A DNA stretch of 39,027 nt from Anaerolineae bacterium. Lineage in GTDB: Bacteria > Chloroflexota > Anaerolineae > Aggregatilineales > Phototrophicaceae. The number at the start of each line of letters is the position of its first letter. Positions within the stretch are counted from its first letter, which is position 1. The notes under the pieces were generated by a model, which saw only the letters and a list, made by a program, of their open reading frames with translations, had not been told where the DNA came from and searched no databases. The position numbers and the translations under genes are program-made. Of this stretch, positions 24,082 to 32,298 are shown piece by piece. The stretch lies in assembly GCA_017303635.1 (NCBI GenBank), contig JAFLCG010000028.1, positions 1 to 39,027 of the forward strand. The letters run 5' to 3'.

Positions 24082-27000
24082 ATGCGCCCGTTCAACGAAG
24101 ACACCGTCGAGCAAGCCGCCCTCACCTGGTTGCAGGAAGTCGGCTATGACTACGTCCACGGCGCGACCATCGCCCCCGGTGAAGCCGCCGCTGAACGGGA
24201 GAGTTACGGGGAGGTGCTGCTGCTCGGTCGGCTGCGGGCGGCGCTCGACCGGCTCAACCCGCACATCCCCGCCCCTGCCCGCCCGGACGTCATCGAGGAG
24301 GTCATCCGGCGGATCCAGCGCACGCCCGGTCAGCAGCCGGTGGTCAACAACCGGGCCTTTCACAAGCTGTTGGTCGAAGGCGTGGAGGTCAGCTTCCGTC
24401 ACCAGGGCAAAATCCGCCATGACAAGGTCTGGCTGATCGCCGCCGCCGCCGCCGCCGCCAATGAGTGGTTGGCGGTCAACCAGTTCACCGTGACCGATCT
24501 CAACCGGGTCACGCAGGCCCGCACCAATCGCCGCCCGGATGTGGTGCTGTTCGTCAATGGGCTGCCGCTCGTGCTGATCGAGTTGAAGAACGCGGCCGAT
24601 GCCCACGCCACCCTGGAGATGGCCCACAATCAACTGCGGACCTACCGGGACGACATCGGCTCGATCTTCACCTACAACGGCCTGCTCGCCATCAGCGATG
24701 GCACCCAGGCGCGGCTCGGCACCCTGACCGGCGGCTTCGAGTGGTTCAAACCCTGGCGCTCGGTCGATGGTGTCAATCTGGACAACAGGCCGGAACTGGA
24801 AACGCTCATCAAGGGGGTGTTCGCGCCGGATCGCCTGCTGGATATCCTGCGCTACTTCGTGGTCTTCGAGGAAGATGAAAAAGGTGGCCTCATCAAGAAA
24901 GTGGCGGGTTACCATCAGTACTTCGCCGTCAATAAAGCGGTGGAGAAGACGCTGGAAGCCGCCCATCAGCAGGGCGATCAGCGCGTCGGGGTGGTCTGGC
25001 ACACGCAGGGCAGCGGCAAAAGCCTCTCCATGTTGTTCTATGCCGGCAAGATCATCCAGCACCCGGCCATGGAAAACCCTACCGTCATCATCCTCACCGA
25101 CCGCAACGACCTGGACGATCAACTCTACGGGGTATTCGCTGCCGGTCAGGATTTGCTCCGGCAGACGCCCGCTCAGGCCGACAGCCGGGACTCGCTGCAA
25201 ACCCTGCTGAGCGTGGCCTCCGGCGGGGTGGTCTTCACCACCATTCAGAAGTTCGCCCCGGAGGATGGCTCGCTGGACTACCCGCGCCTCTCCGACCGGC
25301 GCAATATCATCTTCATCGCCGACGAAGCCCACCGCAGCCAGTACGGCTTCCACGCCCACGTCAACGCCCGCAGCGGCACGCTCGGGTACGGCTTTGCCAA
25401 GTATGTGAGGGATGCGCTGCCGAATGCGTCCTTCATCGGCTTCACCGGAACGCCGGTCGAAAAGACCGACGCCAACACCCGGCAGGTCTTCGGCGATTAC
25501 ATCGACATCTACGACATCCAGCGCGCAGTGGATGACAAGGCCACTGTCCCCATCTACTACGAGGCCCGGTTGGCCCGCCTGCAACTGCGGGAAGAACAGC
25601 GCCCCCGCCTCGACCCGGCCTTTGAGGAAGTCACCGAAGGCGAGGAAGACTCGGTCAAGGAGCAGCTCAAAACCCGCTGGTCACAGTTAGAAGCCATGGT
25701 CGGTACCGAATCGCGCTTGGCGCAGGTCGCGCAGGATATCGTGGATCATTTTGAAGCGCGTGAGAAGCTGCTCCCTGGCAAGGCCATGATCGTCTGCATG
25801 AGCCGCCGCATCGCCGTTGATCTGTACCATGCGCTGGTTGCCCTGCGCCCGGAGTGGGACGATGCCCGCGATGACTTCGGGGCGCTCAAGGTGGTGATGA
25901 CCGGCAGCGCGGCTGACCTAGAAAGCTATCAGCCGCACCTCCGCAACAAACCCCGGCGCAAAGCCCTGGCGGAGCGTTTCAAGAATCCGGCTGATCCCTT
26001 CAAGCTGGTCATCGTCCGTGATATGTGGCTGACTGGCTTCGATGCGCCCTGCCTGCACACCATGTATGTCGATAAACCCATGCAGGGTCACAACCTGATG
26101 CAGGCCATTGCCCGCGTCAACCGGGTGTTCAAGGGCAAGGACGGCGGGTTGATCGTCGATTACCTGGGCATCGCCACCGATCTCCAGCAGGCGGTCGATC
26201 TCTACACCCAGGAAGGCGGTCGCGGCCTCCCGGTCGAGGATCTGGAGCGCGTGATCGGCGTCATGCTCGATCAGTACAGCATCGTCTCCGGCATGTTCGC
26301 GGGCTTCGATTACCGCGCCTTTTTCACTGCGCCGCCGTCTGAACGCCTCAACGTCCTCCGGGAGGCGATGGAATACGTCCTCGATCAGCCGGACGGCAAA
26401 CGCCGCTTCATGGAGTCAGTCGCCCGCCTGACCAAGGCCTTCGCCCTGGCGGTCCCTGCCGATGAAACCATCGACATCCGTGAGGAAGTGGCCTTCTTCC
26501 AGGCCGTCCGCGCCTCCTTTGAGAAGAACACACCCTTGGATGGTCGCCCCCCTTCGGCGATGGATGCTGCCGTCAAGCAGTTGGTCTCGGAAGCGGTCGT
26601 ATCCGGGGATGTGATCGACCTGTTCCGCACCGCGGGCCTCAAGCGCCCGGATGTCTCGATCCTCTCTGATGAATTCCTGGATGAAGTGCGGCACATGCCA
26701 CAGCGCAATCTGGCGCTGGAGATGCTGCGGAAGCTGCTCAACGACGAGATCAAGAGCCGCGCCCACAAGAACGTGGTGCAGGCGCGTTCCTTTGCCAACC
26801 TGCTCGAACAAACCATCCACCGCTACCAGAACCGGACTATCGACGCTGCCGAGGTCATCACTGAACTGATCGACCTGGCAAAAGACATCCGCAAGGCGGG
26901 CGAACGCGGCGAACAACTTGGTTTGAATGAAGCCGAGGCCGCCTTCTACGATGCCCTGGCTGATAGCCACACCGCGCTGGAAGTCATGGGCGATAAGCAG

Positions 27001-27213
27001 CTTGCGGCTATCGCCATGCACCTGGTCACACAGGTGCGGGAGAATGTCACCGTGGATTGGACGGTCAAGCAGAATGCCCGCGCCAAAATCCGCATCCTGG
27101 TCAAGCGCATCCTGCGGCACTACGGCTATCCACCGGATCTCGAAGACGCAGCTACTGAACTGGTGTTGGAACAAGCCGAACTGCTGGCGGCGGAGTGGGC
27201 AGTCACAGCTTGA
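24082..27213 (+). CDS. hsdR: Type I restriction endonuclease subunit
   Basis: 1043 residues. The N-terminal nuclease has the PD-(D/E)XK arrangement (RPDVVLF..., then LIELKN, near residues 150-170). The SF2 motor shows Walker A in HTQGSGKSL (near 310), the DEAH box in IADEAHRS (near 414) and the SAT-like motif GFTGTP. The C-terminal helical part contacts HsdM/HsdS. It translocates DNA and cuts unmethylated foreign DNA. GAGGAC lies just upstream of the ATG. Full length, with no sign of damage. Confidence 0.96.
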   Translation: MRPFNEDTVEQAALTWLQEVGYDYVHGATIAPGEAAAERESYGEVLLLGRLRAALDRLNPHIPAPARPDVIEEVIRRIQRTPGQQPVVNNRAFHKLLVEGVEVSFRHQGKIRHDKVWLIAAAAAAANEWLAVNQFTVTDLNRVTQARTNRRPDVVLFVNGLPLVLIELKNAADAHATLEMAHNQLRTYRDDIGSIFTYNGLLAISDGTQARLGTLTGGFEWFKPWRSVDGVNLDNRPELETLIKGVFAPDRLLDILRYFVVFEEDEKGGLIKKVAGYHQYFAVNKAVEKTLEAAHQQGDQRVGVVWHTQGSGKSLSMLFYAGKIIQHPAMENPTVIILTDRNDLDDQLYGVFAAGQDLLRQTPAQADSRDSLQTLLSVASGGVVFTTIQKFAPEDGSLDYPRLSDRRNIIFIADEAHRSQYGFHAHVNARSGTLGYGFAKYVRDALPNASFIGFTGTPVEKTDANTRQVFGDYIDIYDIQRAVDDKATVPIYYEARLARLQLREEQRPRLDPAFEEVTEGEEDSVKEQLKTRWSQLEAMVGTESRLAQVAQDIVDHFEAREKLLPGKAMIVCMSRRIAVDLYHALVALRPEWDDARDDFGALKVVMTGSAADLESYQPHLRNKPRRKALAERFKNPADPFKLVIVRDMWLTGFDAPCLHTMYVDKPMQGHNLMQAIARVNRVFKGKDGGLIVDYLGIATDLQQAVDLYTQEGGRGLPVEDLERVIGVMLDQYSIVSGMFAGFDYRAFFTAPPSERLNVLREAMEYVLDQPDGKRRFMESVARLTKAFALAVPADETIDIREEVAFFQAVRASFEKNTPLDGRPPSAMDAAVKQLVSEAVVSGDVIDLFRTAGLKRPDVSILSDEFLDEVRHMPQRNLALEMLRKLLNDEIKSRAHKNVVQARSFANLLEQTIHRYQNRTIDAAEVITELIDLAKDIRKAGERGEQLGLNEAEAAFYDALADSHTALEVMGDKQLAAIAMHLVTQVRENVTVDWTVKQNARAKIRILVKRILRHYGYPPDLEDAATELVLEQAELLAAEWAVTA

Positions 27214-27220
27214 TCTCAAA

Positions 27221-27319
27221 CGGACGCCGAGAGTGCGTCCGGTGGATGCGGTAGTCCGCATCCATACGCTGACCAGCACCCCAGTGCGTGGTCAGCGGTG
27301 CGGCGCGTGAGCGCGGCAC
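27221..27319 (-). repeat. Inverted-repeat element, copy 2 (mate at 208-311)
   Basis: It carries the same two hairpins as copy 1: GTGGATGCGG-TAGT-CCGCATCCAT (27242-27265) and the CGCTGACC/GGTCAGCG stem (27267-27297), and ends in the shared GCGGCAC. It begins eight bases after hsdR. Confidence 0.65.
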
Positions 27320-27614
27320 TGCGCCCCCACCGGCGCGAGAGGTGGCAAGGTTTTACCTTGCGACCACCTCAGCCGGGTGTTGACGCACGTCATCCCCTGC
27401 TGACGCTCGCGCCATGCCAAACACGGCATCGCGGCTGAGGTGGTTCGGGCGTCCCCGAAGGGACGCCTGGCGCTGCCTGGCAGCAGCGCCGTCGGACGGC
27501 TCCGCCATGTGTCCCTATCGCCCCTGTGAAAATCGTTCCCCCTGCTTGTCTGCCGGTTCGCGTCATACGCGTTATACCAATTCGTCTTACCCGTTATACG
27601 CCTGTGCCCCGACA

Positions 27615-27643
27615 GCAAAAGCGGCACCCTCTCGAGTGCCGCC
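27615..27643 (-). terminator. Rho-independent terminator of ssb
   Basis: Read on the minus strand, GCGGCAC, an 8-base loop and GTGCCGC are followed by TTTTGCTG. It begins about 30 bases past the ssb stop. Confidence 0.75.
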
Positions 27644-27673
27644 TGTTGTGCTATGCAGTTGTCAGACAGTCGC

Positions 27674-28024
27674 CTAGAAGGCAACTTCCTCCTGCTCATC
27701 GCGTTCCACCCGGTCGAGCAGCACCAACCGGTTGGCGTCGATGTCCAGCCCAGCCTGCGGCGCACCACTCGGATCGAGCCAGGCGCTGGGGCGCAGCCAC
27801 TCAGTCGTCACCTGTACCAGCGAGCCTTTCTTGACGTATTGCCCGGCGATGTCGGACAGCTTGCCCCAGGCATTCACGCGCACCCAGAGCGTCTGCTTCT
27901 CGCCCCGACTGTTCTTGCGATTGATGGCCACGCTGAAGCTCGCTACCCGTTGTTCACCGACGGTCTTGATCTGCGGATCGCTGCCCACGAAGCCAGTAAC
28001 TTGAAAAGTGAGGGAAGTCGCCAT
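27674..28024 (-). CDS. ssb: Single-stranded DNA-binding protein
   Basis: 116 residues with the OB-fold pattern of bacterial SSB (LTFQVTGFVGSDPQIK, then VASFSVAINRK, TLWVRVNAWGKLSDIAGQYVKKGSLVQVTTEWLRP). It is shorter than chromosomal SSBs and lacks the glycine-rich linker and acidic DDIPF-type tail, as often seen in plasmid-borne forms, though the end is acidic (RVERDEQEEVAF). The start at 28024 has AGGAG upstream. It probably covers single strands during plasmid replication or transfer. Confidence 0.93.
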   Translation of the reverse strand: MATSLTFQVTGFVGSDPQIKTVGEQRVASFSVAINRKNSRGEKQTLWVRVNAWGKLSDIAGQYVKKGSLVQVTTEWLRPSAWLDPSGAPQAGLDIDANRLVLLDRVERDEQEEVAF

Positions 28025-28691
28025 GAGGTGTATCTCCTGTAGCGCGTTGCGCTGGTGTCTGCATCGACCCAATTGCCGATTGCTGACACGACATCGGCAG
28101 GTGCATCAGGCAGACGGTCACCGCAGGCGCAAGCCGTTTTTGTTGAGCGCCAGCGGCACCAGCCAGGCAAAAACGGTGTAGCGACCCCGTGCCAACGGGG
28201 TTGACGGGCTGCCGCACCTGCCAGGCTGTCAGCAGATCAATCGGCATGAAGGGAGTGATGCAGCACCCTGAGCAGCGACCGGGATACACCCTGGCAGACT
28301 ATACCGATTGCACGGCGATGAGTGCGGCGATCTATCAAACGGAGTGGTAAACGAGAAGGCGAACGCAGCCAGTCAATGACAAAGGCAGAAGCCGGTGCAA
28401 TCATTGAATGTCTGGCAAGCGACCTTCGCCACTACGTCATCAGGCTCCTGGTCAGACACCACTGCCCGCGCCGGGTTCGATAGAGATAGGCTGCGTCAGC
28501 GGGATTGAACGCCAATGCAGACTGCCTCGCCCCGTGAACGTAGATGGATGGGGCAGCAGTCCACTTCATAGTGCTGGCTGACAGGAAAGCATTGCAGCCA
28601 CTGAGAGGGTGCCGCTGAGTCTGGCAACATCAGTCTATCTCCTCATCAACCGGCTGCCCGTTCTGCGGATCCCGCCCGCTTAGTGTAGAGG
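28025..28691. other. 667-base region with no firm gene
   Basis: It contains the ssb leader, a hairpin ACCCCGT-TGCC-AACGGGGT type near 28184-28202, and at 28626-28674 a copy of the 3' end of the 60-residue gene that lies at 29616-29798. A 44-codon minus-strand frame (28496-28630) starts in a TGATG overlap with that copied tail, in the same way the 83-residue gene follows its partner. It could be a decayed duplicate, but nothing in its residues supports a function. Confidence 0.45.
28626..28674 (-). pseudogene. Duplicated C-terminal tail of the 60-residue gene
   Basis: The encoded tail NGQPVDEEID* mirrors DGQPVDEERD* at the end of the gene at 29616-29798, and the DNA agrees over about 47 bases, including the overlapping start codon. 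Upstream the frame is closed by a stop, so this is a fragment, a trace of tandem duplication and deletion. Confidence 0.5.
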
Positions 28692-29321
28692 TCAATCACC
28701 CCGATCCACTTCGGACGGGAAACAAGTGGTCGTCAGGTCGAAAAGGTCTGGCTGATCGCTGTGTCGGACACCTTCGTAAAGCGCTGCGGTGATTCGCTCC
28801 ACACCCTGCTTGAGCTTCTCGCGGATATAAGCGGCATCGCCGTGTGCCAGAAGCTGGATGGCAGTCAGGGTCAGGAAATCGCAGGCAACGAGCAGGTGAT
28901 AAGCGGCACGTCCCTGCCAGGAATGAATACCATTGGCGTGCGCGGCTGCCGTCTGAAGATCATCTCGTCCGGAGTATCCGGTCATCATCGCTCCTGCCGT
29001 CCCCTCGAAATCTGCATTGCGGAGGTCTTCTTCAGCAGCAAACCGTTGCAGAAAGTGGCTTATAGCTTCAAGCGTGTGCCTGGAGAGAAAACTCTGTCCG
29101 CAAGATACCGCCAACCGATGGAATGCACCACCCTGATCGGGATGTCCACACAATTCGAGGCTGGCATCCTGCAACGCTGTCATCAACGCAACTACACGCG
29201 GGTCGTCGCGTTCGGCATTGAGGTTTGAGGCGATGAATTCGCCAATCGTGGTATAGAGGGTGTGATCAAACGCAGTGTTGTAGCGCACGAATGCAGACGC
29301 AGGCTGTTCAGCAGGTGTCAT
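28692..29321 (-). CDS. Hypothetical protein, last gene of the PRTRC-like operon
   Basis: 209 residues, all-helical by appearance, no family recognised. The start at 29321 is fixed by AGGAGG six bases upstream. It contains several Cys and His residues, but not in a metal-binding pattern that I can name. It lies 43 bases downstream of the 83-residue gene on the same strand, so it may be the end of the operon or a separately expressed unit. Confidence 0.65.
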   Translation of the reverse strand: MTPAEQPASAFVRYNTAFDHTLYTTIGEFIASNLNAERDDPRVVALMTALQDASLELCGHPDQGGAFHRLAVSCGQSFLSRHTLEAISHFLQRFAAEEDLRNADFEGTAGAMMTGYSGRDDLQTAAAHANGIHSWQGRAAYHLLVACDFLTLTAIQLLAHGDAAYIREKLKQGVERITAALYEGVRHSDQPDLFDLTTTCFPSEVDRGD

Positions 29322-29364
29322 GAGATTCCTCCTGGATTTCAAACGAAGATCGACAAAGAGATGA

Positions 29365-29616
29365 CTAGGGTGTGTCAGACTGAAACCAGATGCCGCTGAA
29401 GCGGACTATTTCAGACGTGTCGAGGAAACGCACCCAGACAGTATGGATGCCATACGATAGCAGTCGTCGATGATAGATCGCGCCGTCGCACAGTGGATAG
29501 GCAATGACCATGCAGCGCCGCTTCGCGTTCACGGTGGATAGTCCGACAATGTGTCCCATCTCCCCCAACTTTGGCAGCTTTGAGCGGTGAAAGTTCTGGC
29601 GCTTGCTGTACAGCAT
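29365..29616 (-). CDS. Small hypothetical protein, SH3-like
   Basis: 83 residues, strongly beta-rich from residue 15 (MGHIVGLSTV, CMVIAYP, HTVWVRFLDTSEIVRFSGIWFQ), resembling a small SH3-like barrel. This is a fold guess, not a family match. Its ATG overlaps the TAA of the preceding gene (TAATG). Confidence 0.6.
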   Translation of the reverse strand: MLYSKRQNFHRSKLPKLGEMGHIVGLSTVNAKRRCMVIAYPLCDGAIYHRRLLSYGIHTVWVRFLDTSEIVRFSGIWFQSDTP

Positions 29617-29798
29617 TAGTCTCTCTCCTCATCCACCGGCTGCCCGTCCAGAATGTCCCGTATCCAGGCGTCACCGACTCGTTCAGCCTCGTCATGACTG
29701 CGGAAACCAGGTCGGAAGCAGATGACCTCGCCATCCAGCTTGACGATGAACTGCCAGAAACCGATGTCTTCATTGAACTCGACGATGAAGGTAATCAT
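29616..29798 (-). CDS. Small hypothetical protein following the E1-like gene
   Basis: 60 residues with a beta hairpin (ITFIVEFNEDIGFWQFIVKLDGEVI) followed by a helix (SHDEAERVGDAWIRDIL) and an acidic tail. The start overlaps the E1-like stop in ATGA. A copy of its tail occurs at 28626-28674. It might be a small DUF-type alpha/beta protein; no function is assigned. Confidence 0.6.
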   Translation of the reverse strand: MITFIVEFNEDIGFWQFIVKLDGEVICFRPGFRSHDEAERVGDAWIRDILDGQPVDEERD

Positions 29799-30574
29799 GA
29801 TGCGTTGGCCTCCAGGCGGGTGCGGATTTCTTCCGGGGTAATGGGTATGCTACGGACGCTCAATGCGTCGCTGCTGATGAAACTGATGAAGGATTGAATG
29901 GGTTGCCGGTGCAACATCTGATAGATGTACTGGGCGGTGACCACAGCCATCCAGTCATTGACGAGCAAATCCTGCGAGCGGGCAGCCACTAACTGACCAC
30001 AGGACAGCCCCGGCTGCGGCGCAGATTCCACTTCCGGTTCGAGCAGCGCCGGGAACAGCAATCCGGCATGAGGCAGGTAACTGAGCTGGTCATCCCGCCC
30101 CTTGAGTTGCCGCAGCACCCGGTCGCGGTCGCCACTGTTGCCGATGACCACCTGCCCGGCGCTGGCATGGTTGCCTGCGTCTATCCAAACGGCATCGCTC
30201 ACTTGCGATAATGTCTGCCGCGCCAGATGGTTATCCACGCAGCCCACGATCAGGTTGCCCCAGCGTTCAAATTGTCGTTCAGCATCGACTGGTTCACAGA
30301 TGGCGATCATGTTCAGGCCCAATGCCAGATTGAAACGGCGCATCAACACTTGCGCCTTCGGCTGTCCGACATCGGCTTCGGTGAAAAGCTGGCGTCCGAC
30401 GTTGTGAGTCTCGACTACATCCGGGTCAATCAGGACGATCTGGGGCGCTTGCCGTCGTGTCTCACGCAGGTCATAGACCATCCGGGCCAGCGACCGAGCG
30501 ACCTGCGCGCCGGTGCCACCGCAGCCTACCAGGGTGATGGTTCGCAAATTCAGGTGCGGGTCAAAGTGCAGCAT
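29795..30574 (-). CDS. PRTRC-type ThiF/E1-like adenylating enzyme
   Basis: 259 residues. It has the nucleotide-binding loop GCGGTG (17-22), the acidic pair D50/D52 and the E1 signature N58..RQ (61-62) with K73 in ADVGQPKAQ, then VGCVDN, together the adenylation core of ThiF/MoeB/E1 enzymes. A Cys in GLSCGQL near residue 195 could take the thioester. E1-like enzymes activate the C-terminus of a ubiquitin-like protein with ATP. The start at 30574 has GGGAG six bases upstream and lies inside the last 14 bases of the E2-like gene. Its neighbours, a ubiquitin-like and an E2-like gene, supply the expected partners. Confidence 0.88.
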   Translation of the reverse strand: MLHFDPHLNLRTITLVGCGGTGAQVARSLARMVYDLRETRRQAPQIVLIDPDVVETHNVGRQLFTEADVGQPKAQVLMRRFNLALGLNMIAICEPVDAERQFERWGNLIVGCVDNHLARQTLSQVSDAVWIDAGNHASAGQVVIGNSGDRDRVLRQLKGRDDQLSYLPHAGLLFPALLEPEVESAPQPGLSCGQLVAARSQDLLVNDWMAVVTAQYIYQMLHRQPIQSFISFISSDALSVRSIPITPEEIRTRLEANAS

Positions 30575-31274
30575 GGTCGTCTCCCAGCACGGTCGAAAGC
30601 GTGCGTTGCAACGGGATAAGGTCGGTGGTTGGATAGCGTTTGGCCGCGCTCGCCTCCAGCGCAATCCACTGGCGGCGGATGTCACCGGGGTGCGACTGGC
30701 TTTTGCTACCGACGGCATGATCGCCAAAGCGGGAACCGAGCAACTGCATCCAGTCCTCAGCCAGTGAGTTAGTCTTCAGCACCGTATCAGCCGGACGCTG
30801 AACCGTACCCCAACAAATGGAACCATTACCGAAGACATTCGGCAGCGGGGCGTGATACAGGGGTGCCGAGAGCAAAGTCGGACGACGCTTGACGGCGAAT
30901 AGCTGATACTGTGGCTGGCATTCATCGTTGGTGGTGCGGACGAGGATCAGCCCGGGCAGTGGCAGCCGCAGCGCCGTCTCCGAACCATCCAGGAACAGCC
31001 CGGTCTTCTGCGGCGGACGATACTCGACCACCGTCTTCTTCAGCCCATCCTGCCGTACCAGCAAGGTATTGCCACCCAGAAACCCGGTGTCGAAGGTGAC
31101 CCGGGCCGACAGTGCCAGCGCGATCTGGGCCGGATCCACTGCGTACTCCTGTATCCGTTCGCCATCGGTCTTGCGGAGCAGCACCCCAAAGCTATAGAAA
31201 CTGAGCGTCAGTCTGGGCGGCTCGGTCAGCGCCGTCGAGAGCAGTGCGCCAGACGAGGCGGGGAGCGTCAGCAT
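30561..31274 (-). CDS. PRTRC protein B-like, prokaryotic E2 (ubiquitin-conjugating-like) protein
   Basis: 237 residues. Residues 130-160 contain RPT....PLYHAPLPNV then FGNGSICWG, matching PRTRC protein B (Prok-E2 family D). The segment PNVFGNGSIC is strikingly like the active-site strand of eukaryotic E2 enzymes (PNI...G.IC), placing the likely catalytic residue at Cys154 (codon 30813-30815). In the family view it would receive the ubiquitin-like protein from the E1-like enzyme. The ATG at 31274 has AAAGGA seven bases upstream, so the gene begins 83 bases inside the preceding gene, an unusually long overlap. Its end overlaps the E1-like gene. Confidence 0.82.
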   Translation of the reverse strand: MLTLPASSGALLSTALTEPPRLTLSFYSFGVLLRKTDGERIQEYAVDPAQIALALSARVTFDTGFLGGNTLLVRQDGLKKTVVEYRPPQKTGLFLDGSETALRLPLPGLILVRTTNDECQPQYQLFAVKRRPTLLSAPLYHAPLPNVFGNGSICWGTVQRPADTVLKTNSLAEDWMQLLGSRFGDHAVGSKSQSHPGDIRRQWIALEASAAKRYPTTDLIPLQRTLSTVLGDDHAAL

Positions 31275-32025
31275 ACGAGTGTCCTTTCTGCAGATGCCGC
31301 TTCAGGCGGCGGATATGGGATTGCATTTCACGGGCCGCTTCCGGCTGCCTCAGATGTTCCAGTCCTGCATTCACATCGCGCAGGATGGTGTCGGCTTCCG
31401 CGATGAGTTCACGGGCGAAGGCCAGGTTATCGGGCGTCCAGTCGAGAGGTGTCAGACCATCTAGCGATTCCCAGTCCAGATCGACGCTACTGTTGCCCGT
31501 GCATGAGAACAACCAGCCCAGCGCCCAACCGACCTGCTGCCAGCCAGCATCCGAGGTGGTAATCAGGCTCTCGTGCAGCCACTTGCCGACCTGCAAGGCG
31601 GTTTCATCCAGATCGAACGTGTCGCCGTCTGACTCTTGATCGAACCAGGCCAGGATGGCGACCACATCAGGATGGGACTCGTGAAAGTCGGGATCATCCA
31701 GCCGTGCACCATAGGTTGGGATGGGGATGCCATAAGCCAGGCTCTCGATCTCTTCAATCTCGATGCCGTAGCCCCGGATAGCGTTGCAAATCGACTGTTC
31801 GATCTGTCCGACGGGCAAACCCGCCCGTAGTTGTTCGACCGCCTGGGCATAGGCTTCCGGCAGTGCCGTCCGCACCACCTGCAAGGCCGTCAGGAGCGAG
31901 TCATCTTCCAGATTGTCGGGGTCGGACGCCCACAACGGATCCAGCCAGCAGACGGCCTGGGCCAGACTCAGCACGGGATCCGCCCGGATGGCGGTGGCAA
32001 GAAACGTATTCAGTTGAATGAGCAT
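31192..32025 (-). CDS. PRTRC protein F-like
   Basis: 277 residues, acidic and mostly helical. Assignment rests mainly on position (between the ubiquitin-like and E2-like genes, as in PRTRC cassettes) and on weak likeness in the region PLDWTPDNLAFARELIAEAD. The very acidic composition (LEDDSL, EIEEIE, DGDTFDLDE) resembles DNA-mimic or adaptor proteins, but that is a guess. It starts three bases after the 88-residue gene. Confidence 0.6.
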   Translation of the reverse strand: MLIQLNTFLATAIRADPVLSLAQAVCWLDPLWASDPDNLEDDSLLTALQVVRTALPEAYAQAVEQLRAGLPVGQIEQSICNAIRGYGIEIEEIESLAYGIPIPTYGARLDDPDFHESHPDVVAILAWFDQESDGDTFDLDETALQVGKWLHESLITTSDAGWQQVGWALGWLFSCTGNSSVDLDWESLDGLTPLDWTPDNLAFARELIAEADTILRDVNAGLEHLRQPEAAREMQSHIRRLKRHLQKGHSYADAPRLVWRTALDGADRAAQTDAQFL

Positions 32026-32028
32026 GGG

Positions 32029-32295
32029 TCACAATCCGTAGTCGAGAAACGAAAGATTTAACAACGGAATTGGCGTCAACCGGGCAAGGGTCTGGAGCGC
32101 GTGCTGGCAAGCCGTGGTATAGGCCACCAACTCCGTCACTGCCTCGGTAATCTGGCCCCGAGAGGCGCCCAGGGGCGGGAAGAAACCCAGATCGGGCGGA
32201 CGCTCCCGAAGAAGCGCCATCCCTTTCAGTTCAACCGGCGGCAGAGTCGCCAGGCAGTCGCGCAACTTCTCCAGCGCAGAATCATGAGCAACCAT
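32029..32295 (-). CDS. 88-residue hypothetical protein between ubiquitin-like and F-like genes
   Basis: An unrecognised small protein with two helical segments separated by a Pro/Gly loop (ERPPDLGFFPPLGASRGQ). It begins three bases past the ubiquitin-like stop and ends three bases before the F-like start, so it is certainly co-translated. Standard descriptions of PRTRC cassettes, as I know them, do not include a gene at this place. Confidence 0.65.
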   Translation of the reverse strand: MVAHDSALEKLRDCLATLPPVELKGMALLRERPPDLGFFPPLGASRGQITEAVTELVAYTTACQHALQTLARLTPIPLLNLSFLDYGL

Positions 32296-32298
32296 CGC

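Larger units (their letters stand above)
27214..27673. ncRNA. Highly structured noncoding region, possible structured RNA or cruciform array
   Basis: No gene here. Besides the inverted-repeat element (27221-27319), it holds an imperfect hairpin GGTGGCAAGGT...ACCTTGCGACCACC (27341-27368), a 13-bp perfect long-range pair ACCACCTCAGCCG (27363-27375) / CGGCTGAGGTGGT (27432-27444), GGCGTCCC-CGAA-GGGACGCC (27448-27467) and GGCGCTGC-CTGGCA-GCAGCGCC (27469-27490), then the ssb terminator. Such density of perfect stems suggests a folded RNA or a replication/transfer site. The class is unknown. Confidence 0.4.

Noticed and set aside
24001..25584. 527-codon minus-strand frame opposite hsdR
   Set aside because: It is the antisense of a strongly coding GC-rich gene, with repetitive Val/Gly/Asp composition and no start signal.
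28692..29321. 209-residue protein considered as the missing JAB peptidase (PRTRC A)
   Set aside because: The JAMM pattern (H.H followed by S......D) is absent and the protein looks all-helical.
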